From Chloroflexi bacterium RBG_16_60_22 (GTDB lineage: Bacteria > Chloroflexota > Dehalococcoidia > Dehalococcoidales > RBG-16-60-22), in NCBI GenBank assembly GCA_001796935.1, contig MGNX01000030.1, positions 1-11,815 on the forward strand: a stretch of 11,815 nt of DNA. Direction: 5' to 3'. Shown here piece after piece: positions 1 through 6,379 of this stretch. The translations under genes were made by a program, and so were the position numbers. Below the pieces are notes generated by a model. It was given only the letters and a program-made list of their open reading frames with translations. It was not told where the DNA came from and did no database searches. Each line of letters begins with the position of its first letter. The first letter of the stretch is position 1.

Positions 1-297
1 TACATGAAAGCCCTGGCCTCCATCAATTACGAAGGCGATAGAATAAACGGCGACCTCGAGGCTTCCGTGGACACCCTGGTAACGGACCTCGCTCTGAGCA
101 ACATCGGTCACGATGGCGGCGGGCTGCGGCTCCAGGGTACGGCGGGCAGCGAGCAGGAGGTCATGGAATACGCCCGGAACCTGGACGCCACCGGCCGCTT
201 TTCCGAAATCACCATCTCCAATATTTCGATGTCCGGCGCCAGCGATAACGAGAGCGATAGTGCGAGCTTCTCGCTGCTCATCAAGTTTAAAGAATAG
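1..297 (+). CDS. PilN-like type IV pilus assembly protein, C-terminal part (5' end outside window)
   Basis: The frame is open from base 1 to the TAG at 295-297, so only about the last 98 residues are visible. The pattern is an alpha/beta domain: a helix-strand start (ALASINYEGDRI), then 'GGGLRLQGTAGSEQEVMEYARNL', and a final strand pair around 'FSEITISNISMSG'. This fits the C-terminal domain of PilN/fimbrial assembly proteins, where a strand carrying L-x-L-x-G-x-A/T is followed by a helix and an F-x-x-(V/I)-x-(L/I) strand. PilN is an inner-membrane protein that joins PilM and PilO in the pilus alignment complex. The N-terminal membrane anchor would lie upstream and cannot be checked. The stop lies 3 nt before the first ATG of pilT, which suggests one operon with coupled translation. 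Another periplasmic alignment-complex protein (PilO-like) is possible; assignment rests on pattern and context. Confidence 0.6.
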   Translation, partial: YMKALASINYEGDRINGDLEASVDTLVTDLALSNIGHDGGGLRLQGTAGSEQEVMEYARNLDATGRFSEITISNISMSGASDNESDSASFSLLIKFKE

Positions 298-300
298 TTG

Positions 301-1416
301 ATGATGGATATTATTAAATTACTGCAGTTGGCCAAATCGAAGGGCGCCTCTGACCTTCACATCGTGGCGGACTCGCCGCCACTGTTCCGCATTAATGGAA
401 ACCTGATGCCGGCGGAGGACCAGCCCGTCCTGAGCGCCGAGGACATCGAGCAGGGACTGGCCCAGGTTACCTCCGAGAAGGAGAGGGCCGACTTTGCCAG
501 GGACCTGGAGCTCGACTTCGGCCGCACCCTCCCCGATACCGGCCGGGTGCGTTATAACGCGGCCCGGCAGCGCGGCAGCATCACTCTGGTGATGCGTTTG
601 CTGCCTAACACCATCCCGGCCATGGAAATCCTGGGGCTGCCCAAGGTATGCAAAGACCTGATTGTCAGGCCCCGCGGCCTGGTCGTCGTCAGCGGACCGA
701 CCGGCAGCGGCAAGTCCACGACGCTGGCCTCCATGATTGATTATTTAAACCATACCGAGAGCCGGCGCGTGATTACCATTGAAGACCCCGTGGAGTACAC
801 CTATGCCAACGCCAGCTGTACCATCACCCAGCGCGAGCTGGGCCATGACACGCTCTCTTTCGCCGAGGCATTGCGGCATGTCCTGAGGCAGGACCCGGAC
901 GTGATTCTCGTGGGCGAAATGCGTGACCTGGAAACCGCCTCGGCGGCGCTGACCGTGGCGGAGACCGGCCACCTGGTGCTGACCACCGGCCACGCCCCCA
1001 GCGCTTCGCAGGCCGTGGAGAGAATCATCAACATGTTTCCTCCCCACGAGCGCTATCTGGCCCAGGCCCGTCTGGCGTCGCTGTTGCTCGGCATCCTCTG
1101 CCAGGCGCTGGTGCCTAAAGTTGACGGCTCCGGCCGCGTCGCCGCCATCGAGGTCATGCTGGCTAATGCTGCCGTGAGAAATCTTATCCGTGAAGGCAAG
1201 AGCTTCCAGCTGCCCAATACCATCCGTATGAACGCCCACCACGGCATGGAGCTGCTCGACCAGGCCCTGGTCAGGCTGTACCGCAGCGGCGTTATCAGCA
1301 AAGAGCAGGTCTTTGATTTCTGTAATGACCGCGAAGAGATATCCAAGCTCACCGGCGAAAGGGATACCCTGGTACGGAATGAGAATGACCTCAGCCTTTC
1401 CACCCAGTTCAACTAG
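301..1416 (+). CDS. pilT: Type IV pilus retraction ATPase PilT
   Basis: PilT is the hexameric cytoplasmic ATPase that drives pilus disassembly and twitching movement. The 371 residues (from ATG at 301) are close to the family's usual 340-370. The N-terminus has the typical 'SKGASDLHI' segment. Walker A is GPTGSGKST (132-140), the Asp box ITIEDPVEY is near 158-166, and Walker B is DVILVGEMRD (200-209). The His box is ETGHLVLTTGHA (221-232), and the PilT-type signature AVRNLIREGK is at 291-300. That last motif and the absence of a PilB N-terminal domain argue for PilT over PilB or GspE. The His box has GHA where the family usually shows LHT. An in-frame TTG at 298 and a second ATG at 304 are alternative starts; there is no good Shine-Dalgarno, so translation is probably coupled to the upstream PilN-like gene. 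The last ~25 residues are polar and may be disordered. Confidence 0.93.
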   Translation: MMDIIKLLQLAKSKGASDLHIVADSPPLFRINGNLMPAEDQPVLSAEDIEQGLAQVTSEKERADFARDLELDFGRTLPDTGRVRYNAARQRGSITLVMRLLPNTIPAMEILGLPKVCKDLIVRPRGLVVVSGPTGSGKSTTLASMIDYLNHTESRRVITIEDPVEYTYANASCTITQRELGHDTLSFAEALRHVLRQDPDVILVGEMRDLETASAALTVAETGHLVLTTGHAPSASQAVERIINMFPPHERYLAQARLASLLLGILCQALVPKVDGSGRVAAIEVMLANAAVRNLIREGKSFQLPNTIRMNAHHGMELLDQALVRLYRSGVISKEQVFDFCNDREEISKLTGERDTLVRNENDLSLSTQFN

Positions 1417-1797
1417 GCGGAACACTCAGTAAAGTCGGTAAATACCTCACATTATTACGACTCTTTGATTCTCTGGCTCTTCCCGCTGGTGTTATTCCTT
1501 TACGCTCCCTCATTATCCTGGCCTCTTCTCTCCTTAGCCTTATCCGGTTATAACCTCAACCCCTTTATCCCCCTCTCGGCTTTGCCCCGACCGTCATTCT
1601 GAGGAACGAAGTGACGAAAGAATCCCTACCGTTGTAGACCCTTCGCTACGCTCAGGGTGACATGGATAAAGTACTTTTAGGGCTAAGCCGGGTTGGGGGA
1701 AACGGCCTCACGGGCCGGGCCGCGGTTGCTGCGGGGGTGGTACGGGTGGGAATAAATAAATAAATATCTTGGGGGTCGGTGGGGTCAGGGGGTCTGG
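1417..1797. other. Gene-free region between convergent pilT and pilA
   Basis: No credible gene is seen on either strand. The first part (about 1450-1577) is pyrimidine-rich on the + strand. The centre holds a nested inverted-repeat element (1578-1689). The last part is G-rich with several G runs (about 1690-1740 and 1770-1796) and a short AATA tandem repeat at 1751-1766. An open frame that begins at 1798 on the + strand is only the complement of the pilin gene. I see no classical U-tract terminator for pilT; the repeat hairpin may serve that purpose. Confidence 0.6.
1578..1689 (+). repeat. Dispersed nested inverted-repeat element, copy 1
   Basis: The core runs from GTCATTCTGAG (1593-1603) to CTCAGGGTGAC (1651-1661). 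These arms pair over 11 bp as RNA, with two G-U pairs. An outer pair GGCTTTGCCC (1578-1587) and GGGCTAAGCC (1680-1689) matches with one mismatch, giving a nested, MITE-like or REP-like structure of about 112 bp. Inside, CGAAG and CTTCG add a further short stem. A second copy lies at 10206-10312 with nearly identical arms and a changed loop. No open reading frame is present, so it is a non-autonomous or structural repeat. From memory the motif resembles dispersed repeats seen in many environmental bacterial genomes, but I could not search for it. Confidence 0.8.
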
Positions 1798-1799
1798 AT

Positions 1800-1850
1800 G
1801 ATGAAAAAAGAAACCTACCGGCAGCGTTTCCTGGGCTCGCTGCCGGTAGG
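1800..1850 (-). terminator. Intrinsic terminator of the pilin gene
   Basis: A perfect 13-bp stem (1814-1826 with 1838-1850, arm CCTACCGGCAGCG) with an 11-nt loop is followed, reading the minus strand, by TTTCTTTTTTC. It begins 37 nt after the pilin stop codon, so it would end a monocistronic pilin mRNA. Confidence 0.93.
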
Positions 1851-1887
1851 CCTTCGGTCTTGGCGATATGTTAAGTCAGATTACGGT

Positions 1888-2316
1888 CTAGTTCAGCGCT
1901 ACGCCGTCCTTGTACTGCGTGACCGTGCCGTCGGTGGTGAAGCTGTAAGTAACGTTTTCGGTGGCATACATCTTCACGGTGCCGTCGCTGTTGATACCGG
2001 TCAGGTACGAGTCCAGCGTGATGGTAGCGCCTCCGCTACCGATAGCCTCGATGGTGGTCATGTCACCTGTCCCGGGGGCACCGCCGGTGCCGCCGGTGAG
2101 GTTGCCGCTGGTGCTGTCGGCCATCATGGCCATCACCGCGGTCTGGATGTTGTGCAGCTCCGTCTCCCGGGCCTCGTCCTTACCCTTGCCGATGAACTTA
2201 CCGACGTTAGGTACGGCTACCGCGGCCAGCACACCGAGAATGGCCACCACGACCAGCAGCTCGATGAGGGTGAAGCCTTTCTCTCCGTAGCGGAACTTCC
2301 TCAGGAATTTCTTCAT
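1888..2316 (-). CDS. pilA: Type IV major pilin-like prepilin
   Basis: This 142-aa protein has a 14-residue basic leader ending in glycine, then the class III signal G|FTLIELLVVV: cleavage after G14, N-methylated F15, and glutamate at mature position 5 (E19). A single hydrophobic helix (about 15-38) continues into the amphipathic N-terminal helix. The C-terminal part is rich in Gly, Thr and Ser and has no cysteines, so it lacks the disulfide-bounded D-loop of many proteobacterial pilins. A strong Shine-Dalgarno (complement of ACCTCCT at 2324-2330) sits 7 nt before the ATG, as expected for an abundant product. The gene is alone on the minus strand, with its own terminator, convergent to pilT and divergent from pilD, whose product would cleave it. 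It could be a minor pilin or a type II secretion pseudopilin; the strong expression signals and solitary unit favour a major pilin. Confidence 0.88.
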   Translation of the reverse strand: MKKFLRKFRYGEKGFTLIELLVVVAILGVLAAVAVPNVGKFIGKGKDEARETELHNIQTAVMAMMADSTSGNLTGGTGGAPGTGDMTTIEAIGSGGATITLDSYLTGINSDGTVKMYATENVTYSFTTDGTVTQYKDGVALN

Positions 2317-2368
2317 TTCTGTTACCTCCTCGTTTCTTTACGTTTTTTCGGCTTTTGCCTTTAATTAC

Positions 2369-2396
2369 AGCTTATCACAGCACGCGTAAAGTTCAA
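2369..2396 (-). promoter_or_regulatory. Possible pilin promoter
   Basis: Reading the minus strand, TTGAAC (2396-2391) is followed after 16 nt by TAAGCT (2374-2369). The -10 is poor. An alternative is TGTAAT (2369-2364, 5 of 6 matches) with TTTACG (2390-2385) at an unusually short 15-nt spacing. Either would leave a leader of about 40-50 nt containing the strong ribosome binding site. The true start is uncertain. Confidence 0.3.
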
Positions 2397-2571
2397 TGAG
2401 TTATTAGTCCCGCTCACGCATGGGAAATAAGTCCTACCGAAGGAAACTTCGTAATAAATATTAAATTCGTTTCAGGCATTTATAGCTTAGCCATTTGCCC
2501 GCCGGATGACGATAATACCTTCCCCCAAATGCGGTAAAGGTAAACCCTCATTTACGATTGGTAACCAGCGT

Positions 2572-2590
2572 GGCATGCCGGGCCCATGCC
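2572..2590. promoter_or_regulatory. Inverted repeat upstream of the pilD promoter
   Basis: GGCATG (2572-2577) and CATGCC (2585-2590) form a 6-bp inverted repeat around a 7-nt centre. It ends 7 nt before the -35 of the pilD promoter, a place where an activator or repressor could bind. It is short and its function is unproven. Confidence 0.3.
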
Positions 2591-2597
2591 GCTATGG

Positions 2598-2626
2598 TTG
2601 ACTGTAACGGGAAAAAGCGTCAAAAT
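2598..2626 (+). promoter_or_regulatory. pilD promoter, predicted leaderless
   Basis: TTGACT (2598-2603), a 17-nt spacer, then CAAAAT (2621-2626, 4 of 6 matches). The expected transcription start is near 2633, while the ATG is at 2635. The AGGA at 2627-2630 would lie upstream of the transcript start, so it probably does not act as a ribosome binding site. Confidence 0.6.
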
Positions 2627-2634
2627 AGGACGAT

Positions 2635-3432
2635 ATGACTGGCCCGCTCGCCGTTATTTTTGCCATCCTTGGTATCTCCGTGGGCAGCTTCCTCAACGTC
2701 TGCATTGACCGGCTGCCCTTAAAAAAGTCACTGGTCTACCCGCCCTCCCACTGCGATAACTGCGAGCAGCGGCTCACGGTGCTCGACCTGGTGCCGGTGT
2801 TCAGCTATATCTTCCTGCGCGGCCGCTGCCGGTACTGCGGGGCCCCCATTCCCCGGCGGGTCCTGCTGGTGGAGGTGGCCAGCGGCGCCTTATTTTTTCT
2901 AGCCTTCTGGCGTTACGGCCTTAGCCCCGAGTTTGCCCTGACCGCTTTCTGGTGCGCCGTGTTCCTGGTAATCATCTTCATCGACTGGGAGCGGCAGCTT
3001 ATATTAAATAAGGTAACCTACCCGGCGGCCGCCGTGGCACTGGTTATCCTGGCGGTAGATACGCTGCTGCCGGGGCGGGGGTTACTGGGCAACCTCTGGT
3101 TCGTGCCGGAGACAAGTATCCTCAGCGGCCTCATCGGCGGTGCCATCGGCCTGGTCTTTTTCCTGGCGGTCTGGCTCATCAAGCCCGGAGGTATCGGCAT
3201 GGGGGACATCAAGCTGGCGGCCCTGATAGGTCTCGTTACCGGCTTCCCTCTCGTCGTCGCGGCGCTGCTGATAGGGATACTCATCGGCGGTGTGGTGGCC
3301 ATCGTCCTCCTCGCCTTTAGGCTCAAGGGGAGAAAGGACCTCATTCCCTACGGCACTTTCCTGGCCATCGGTCCCATCGTTACCCTGCTCTGGGGAAGCG
3401 AAATCATCAACTGGTACCTGGGGTTATTCTAG
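2635..3432 (+). CDS. pilD: Prepilin peptidase / N-methyltransferase (PilD/GspO family)
   Basis: This integral membrane aspartic protease cleaves prepilin leaders and N-methylates the new N-terminus. The 265 residues match the family length. Evidence: an opening 'GISVGSFLNVCIDRLP' segment; a cytoplasmic zinc-site loop with two CxxC pairs (C40/C43 and C65/C68), as in bifunctional enzymes; the first catalytic aspartate in FIDWE (D117); and the second in the GxGD motif GMGDIKL (D191). Several hydrophobic segments fill the rest, including one long C-terminal series. It faces away from the pilin gene, its likely substrate, across about 318 bp. The start at 2635 is supported by the conserved N-terminus and by a promoter that ends just before it. 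Confidence 0.93.
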   Translation: MTGPLAVIFAILGISVGSFLNVCIDRLPLKKSLVYPPSHCDNCEQRLTVLDLVPVFSYIFLRGRCRYCGAPIPRRVLLVEVASGALFFLAFWRYGLSPEFALTAFWCAVFLVIIFIDWERQLILNKVTYPAAAVALVILAVDTLLPGRGLLGNLWFVPETSILSGLIGGAIGLVFFLAVWLIKPGGIGMGDIKLAALIGLVTGFPLVVAALLIGILIGGVVAIVLLAFRLKGRKDLIPYGTFLAIGPIVTLLWGSEIINWYLGLF

Positions 3433-3479
3433 TCCCCGGAAATCCGGCTGGCGGGGCGCTAAAATAATCACTTTTCATA

Positions 3480-3508
3480 TTGACAGTGCCCCGTCCGGGC
3501 AGTACAAT
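3480..3508 (+). promoter_or_regulatory. Consensus promoter of the winged-helix gene, predicted leaderless
   Basis: TTGACA (3480-3485), a 17-nt spacer, then TACAAT (3503-3508, 5 of 6 matches). The start would be near 3515, only 2 nt before the ATG at 3517. No Shine-Dalgarno is visible between. Confidence 0.8.
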
Positions 3509-3516
3509 AGTCCTGT

Positions 3517-3852
3517 ATGAATGTAGGACTAAACGGTAAGCAGTCGGCAGGTATCGAGGTTGGCCAGCGGGCGGCGGTGGGACGGCGGCGTTCCAACATC
3601 GAAATTATTGCCGATATGCTCCGGGTAGGGGAAAACGGTGCTGGCAAGACGGAGATAATGTACAGCGCCAACATGAGCTACAGCCAGATACAGAAATACC
3701 TCGATTACCTCGTCAATCAGGGCTTTATCAACCGGGTGGACATGGGTCACACCATGGTGGCCTACCAGGTTACCCCCAGCGGTTTCAAACTGCTCCAGAC
3801 CATCGATTCGCTGATGGAAATGCTCGGCTCCAGCGGTGACGGAGTCGATTAG
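3517..3852 (+). CDS. Small winged helix-turn-helix protein (archaeal-type HTH)
   Basis: This 111-aa soluble protein is probably a DNA-binding regulator. After a basic 24-residue N-terminal tail, residues 24-100 fit a winged helix: RRRSNIEIIADML (helix 1), a TEIMYSANMS turn, a recognition helix around SYSQIQKYLDYLV (54-66), the wing 'GFINRVDMGHTMVAYQVTP', and a C-terminal helix (about 88-103) suited to dimerisation. The 'I-M-Y-x-A-N-M-S-Y-x-Q-I-x-K-Y-L' pattern is typical of small archaeal-style HTH proteins (PF14947-like, from memory) that also occur in Chloroflexota. The promoter places the start at 3517 with almost no leader. The gene is followed by a strong terminator, so it is a monocistronic unit between pilD and the ribbon-helix-helix gene. 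Target unknown. Confidence 0.8.
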   Translation: MNVGLNGKQSAGIEVGQRAAVGRRRSNIEIIADMLRVGENGAGKTEIMYSANMSYSQIQKYLDYLVNQGFINRVDMGHTMVAYQVTPSGFKLLQTIDSLMEMLGSSGDGVD

Positions 3853-3881
3853 TCCTCCCAGATAACGTCTTGCCCGGGCTT

Positions 3882-3910
3882 ACCCGGGGGCTTCGGTCCC
3901 CGGGTTTTTT
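3882..3910 (+). terminator. Strong intrinsic terminator with UUCG tetraloop
   Basis: A 10-bp stem (3882-3891 with 3896-3905, one G-U pair) is closed by a C-UUCG-G tetraloop and followed directly by a run of six T (3905-3910). It sits 30 nt after the stop codon of the winged-helix gene. Confidence 0.95.
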
Positions 3911-4075
3911 ATTGACGGCCCGCCCCCGCTTTTCCAGGCTTAACGAAACCTTAAGTAAATCTTTATGAATCTTTTATTACTTTTATACGTAATTTTATGA
4001 GCCGATGTTAAACTCAAAGAGATAACAGAAATTCACAGGCCCGCCCGGGGCTGTTAGCGAGGTTGGAGAAAGACG

Positions 4076-4420
4076 ATGAGAAGGACCCTGATGCTGGATG
4101 AAGACGACCTGATAATGGTCGTCAAAGAGGATATCGTCAAGCAGATAGACGAAAACCGTGGCGAGATGAACCGCACGGAGTTCGTCAACTATCTTATCCA
4201 GTGCCAGCTCCGGGAATACTTCCACCAGAAGGAATACCCCTCCAAAGAAGAGTTCCAGGCCTTCACCCGGCAGATGATGGAACTCCTGCACAATTTTCTC
4301 CAGTTCTTCGTCAGCTATGGCATGGCCATGGGCCGCGGCCAGTCGGACGCGGATGTCCAGGCGTTGAGCCGGCAGCTTGAGGCCTTCTATGCTGACGACC
4401 AGGACACGAAAGAGTCCTAG
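4076..4420 (+). CDS. Putative ribbon-helix-helix (CopG-like) protein
   Basis: This 114-aa protein has no sure family name. Residues 1-50 fit a ribbon-helix-helix layout: a short N-terminal strand (RRTLMLDEDDL), helix 1 (about 12-27), a turn at NRGEMNRTEF, where 'NRTEFVNYLIQCQLREYF' forms helix 2. The second half (55-105) is predicted helical with a hydrophobic face (MMELLHNFLQFFVSYG) and may mediate oligomerisation. A Shine-Dalgarno GGAG (4065-4068) lies 7 nt before the ATG. The upstream stretch 3945-4000 is AT-rich and probably holds the promoter, but no convincing -35/-10 pair is seen. Ribbon-helix-helix proteins are often autoregulators or antitoxins; no toxin-like partner is next to it. 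The operator-like palindrome 70 nt downstream is a possible target (inference). Confidence 0.6.
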   Translation: MRRTLMLDEDDLIMVVKEDIVKQIDENRGEMNRTEFVNYLIQCQLREYFHQKEYPSKEEFQAFTRQMMELLHNFLQFFVSYGMAMGRGQSDADVQALSRQLEAFYADDQDTKES

Positions 4421-4490
4421 ACCTCTCACCTTATCTCATACCGCTATCCACCGCCCGCGCGCGGCGTCACCGCCCTGCGTCAAATAGAAC

Positions 4491-4506
4491 TATGTTCTAG
4501 AACATA
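4491..4506. promoter_or_regulatory. Perfect 16-bp palindrome, operator candidate upstream of the GH3 gene
   Basis: TATGTTCTAGAACATA is a perfect palindrome. With the AGAAC at 4486-4490 there are three half-sites: AGAAC, GTTCT, AGAAC. The right end overlaps CATAAT (4503-4508, 5 of 6 matches to a -10). A -35 is not clear (GTCAAA at 4479-4484 with 18-nt spacing is the best). Overlap of a palindrome with a -10 is the usual layout of a repressor site. The binding protein is unknown. Confidence 0.55.
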
Positions 4507-4518
4507 ATCACTTCCCAA

Positions 4519-4590
4519 GCTATCGGGAATGCCTTAGGCTTTCTATATCCACCGCTTTGCCATTTGGCGAAGCGATAGCCTGAGAGGTGA
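4519..4590 (+). promoter_or_regulatory. Hairpin-rich leader of the GH3 gene
   Basis: CGCTTTGCC (4553-4561) and GGCGAAGCG (4566-4574) form a 9-bp hairpin with an ATTT loop (one G-U pair), just before the ribosome binding site AGAGGTGA (4583-4590). AGGCT (4536-4540) can pair with AGCCT (4577-4581) around it. GCTATCG (4519-4525) can pair with CGATAGC (4573-4579), which would break both. Mutually exclusive pairings next to a ribosome binding site can regulate translation, but I recognise no known riboswitch class here. Confidence 0.4.
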
Positions 4591-4593
4591 TTC

Positions 4594-6258
4594 ATGCCTA
4601 AAGCCATTGACCTCCTCCGCCAGGGTAGAAATGAAGAGCTGTGGCAGATGTGCTGCGGCTTTATCAACCTCAATATCGATGAGTTCATGGACGTCCAGCG
4701 CCGCCTCCTTGAGGAACAGCTGTTGCTGCTCAATAACTGCGCTCTGGGCGAGAAAATCATGCGCGGCGCCAGGCCGGAGACGGTCGAGGAGTTCCGCCGG
4801 CTGGTCCCGCTGACCACCTACCGTGATTACTGCCCCGAGCTTATCGAGAAGAGGGAAGACACGCTGCCGGTCAAGCCCTCCGAGTGGGTGCACACCTCGG
4901 GGAAGACCGGCGAGTACCCCTGCAAATGGATACCGCTGACGGCCGATTTCTCCCGGGAGCTCAGCGCCGTCTCCTACGGCGTCGGCATTTTCTCCGGCTG
5001 CCGCGAGCGGGGAGACCTCTCCCAGCTGACCAACTGTCCCCGGGTGGTCTACGCCGTGGCGCCGCGGCCCTACATGTCCGGCGCCCTGGCCAAGATGGTC
5101 GAACTCCAGAGCCCGTCGCGGTACATGCCGCCCCTGGAAGAAGCGGAAAGCCTGTCCTTCGAGGACAGGATAAGGCTGGGTTTCGAGCAGGCCCTGTCCC
5201 GGGGGTTCGACTACTTCTTCGGCATCTCGCTGGTGCTGGTCGCCGTCGGCAACCGGTTCAGCGAGTCCTCCAGCAAACCGGCCATCCTGCCCCTGCTTTC
5301 CAGACCCCGGGCGCTGCTGCGCATTATCCGGGGACTGGTCAAGAGCAAGCTGGCCGGGCGCTCGCTGCTGCCCCGCGACCTCTGGAAGATAAAGGGCATC
5401 ATCAGCGGCGGACTGGATAGCTGGGTCTACCGCGATAAGATTAAGGAACTCTGGGGCCGCTACCCCCTGGATACCTATACCGGGAGCGAGGGCGGCATCA
5501 TGGCCACCCAGACCTGGGACTACGGCAGCATGACCTTCGTGCCCAATCTCAACTTCCTGGAATTTATCCCGGAGGAAGAGCACTTCAAGTGGCAGCTGGA
5601 CCGCAGCTACCAGCCCAGGACGCTGCTGCTCAACGAACTGGAGGCGGGGAAGGAATATGAAATCGTTATCACCAACTTCCACGGCGGCGCCATGATAAGA
5701 TACCGCCCCGGTGACATGATAAAGATAACGGCGCTCCGGAACGATAAGCTGGGCATCGAGCTACCCCAGATGGTCTTCGCCCGGCGGGCCGACGATATTA
5801 TCGACTTCGGTGTCACCCGCCTTACCGAGAGGGTTATCTGGGAGGCCCTGGAAAATACCGGCATCCCCTACGTGGACTGGATAGCCCGCAAAGAGACCGG
5901 AGATAAGATGGCCCTGCACCTGTACGTTGAGCTCAAGGACGGGAACCTCACCACTGCTGACGAGGTAGCTGATGCCGTTCACCGCAAGATACTGGAAACG
6001 GACGGCGACCTGGCTGCCGCCGAAATCCGGGGAGACTTCACCAACTTTATCGATTTCCGCGTGGAGGCAACCGTCCTGCCCAAGGGCACCTTTGCCCGGT
6101 ACACCGCGGAGAAGCGGGCGCAGGGGGCCGACCTGGCCCATCTCAAGCCGCCTCACATCAACCCCACCGAGGAGACCTTCACCCTCCTGGTGACCAAGCC
6201 GGAGAAGGTCGGCGCCGCGGCGGAGACGCCGGCGGGTGCCGATAAGGTGGCCGTGTAA
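4594..6258 (+). CDS. GH3-family adenylate-forming enzyme (acyl-acid amido synthetase-like)
   Basis: GH3 enzymes adenylate a carboxylic acid and, in plants, join it to an amino acid (auxin, jasmonate). Bacterial members are common but mostly of unknown substrate. The 554 residues match the family (about 500-600). Visible motifs: the phosphate-binding loop THE-like segment HTSGKTGEYPCK (100-111), where the usual TSGTTG has Lys at 104; the acyl/adenylate motif YTGSEGG (295-301); MIRYRPGD (367-374), equivalent to the Y-x-x-G-D ATP motif of the ANL superfamily; and the C-terminal GH3 signature LPKGTF...GADLAHLKPPH (495-521; plants have QYK-x-PR). No signal peptide or membrane segment is seen, so it is cytoplasmic. 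The last ~20 residues are Ala/Gly/Pro-rich and probably disordered. The start at 4594 has AGAGGTGA just upstream. It appears monocistronic; no amino acid, hormone or lipid genes nearby suggest a substrate. Confidence 0.85.
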   Translation: MPKAIDLLRQGRNEELWQMCCGFINLNIDEFMDVQRRLLEEQLLLLNNCALGEKIMRGARPETVEEFRRLVPLTTYRDYCPELIEKREDTLPVKPSEWVHTSGKTGEYPCKWIPLTADFSRELSAVSYGVGIFSGCRERGDLSQLTNCPRVVYAVAPRPYMSGALAKMVELQSPSRYMPPLEEAESLSFEDRIRLGFEQALSRGFDYFFGISLVLVAVGNRFSESSSKPAILPLLSRPRALLRIIRGLVKSKLAGRSLLPRDLWKIKGIISGGLDSWVYRDKIKELWGRYPLDTYTGSEGGIMATQTWDYGSMTFVPNLNFLEFIPEEEHFKWQLDRSYQPRTLLLNELEAGKEYEIVITNFHGGAMIRYRPGDMIKITALRNDKLGIELPQMVFARRADDIIDFGVTRLTERVIWEALENTGIPYVDWIARKETGDKMALHLYVELKDGNLTTADEVADAVHRKILETDGDLAAAEIRGDFTNFIDFRVEATVLPKGTFARYTAEKRAQGADLAHLKPPHINPTEETFTLLVTKPEKVGAAAETPAGADKVAV

Positions 6259-6341
6259 TTATATTAAAAATACGCCGGATTATACGAAAATCAATAGTAC
6301 TTTAGTCGGCCTTACCTTGGTTTGCCTACTTTAGTTACCCC

Positions 6342-6370
6342 TTGACAGTTCTTTCTTTTGCGTTGATAAT
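6342..6370 (+). promoter_or_regulatory. Consensus promoter of the c-di-GMP gene, predicted leaderless
   Basis: TTGACA (6342-6347), a 17-nt spacer, then GATAAT (6365-6370, 5 of 6 matches). The start would be near 6377, about 3 nt before the ATG at 6380. No Shine-Dalgarno is present. Confidence 0.8.
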
Positions 6371-6379
6371 TCCGAATAT

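Noticed and set aside
1751..1766. Four-unit AATA tandem repeat
   Set aside because: Outside any gene or promoter and too short to argue for phase variation.
1798..2364. A 188-codon open frame on the plus strand
   Set aside because: It covers the complement of the pilin gene and its terminator, which have a class III leader, a strong ribosome binding site and an intrinsic terminator on the other strand.
2443..2473. AT-rich nested inverted repeat (GAAAC...TAATA/TATTA...GTTTC) between pilA and pilD
   Set aside because: The arms are only 5 bp and the base composition makes such matches likely by chance; not strong enough to call an operator.
4076..4420. Toxin-antitoxin antitoxin reading of the ribbon-helix-helix gene
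   Set aside because: No toxin-sized partner gene is adjacent on either side; the neighbours are a terminated winged-helix gene and the GH3 enzyme.
4543..5682. A 379-codon open frame on the minus strand
   Set aside because: It is antisense to the GH3 gene, has no family-like motifs and no ribosome binding site; treated as a shadow of codon bias.
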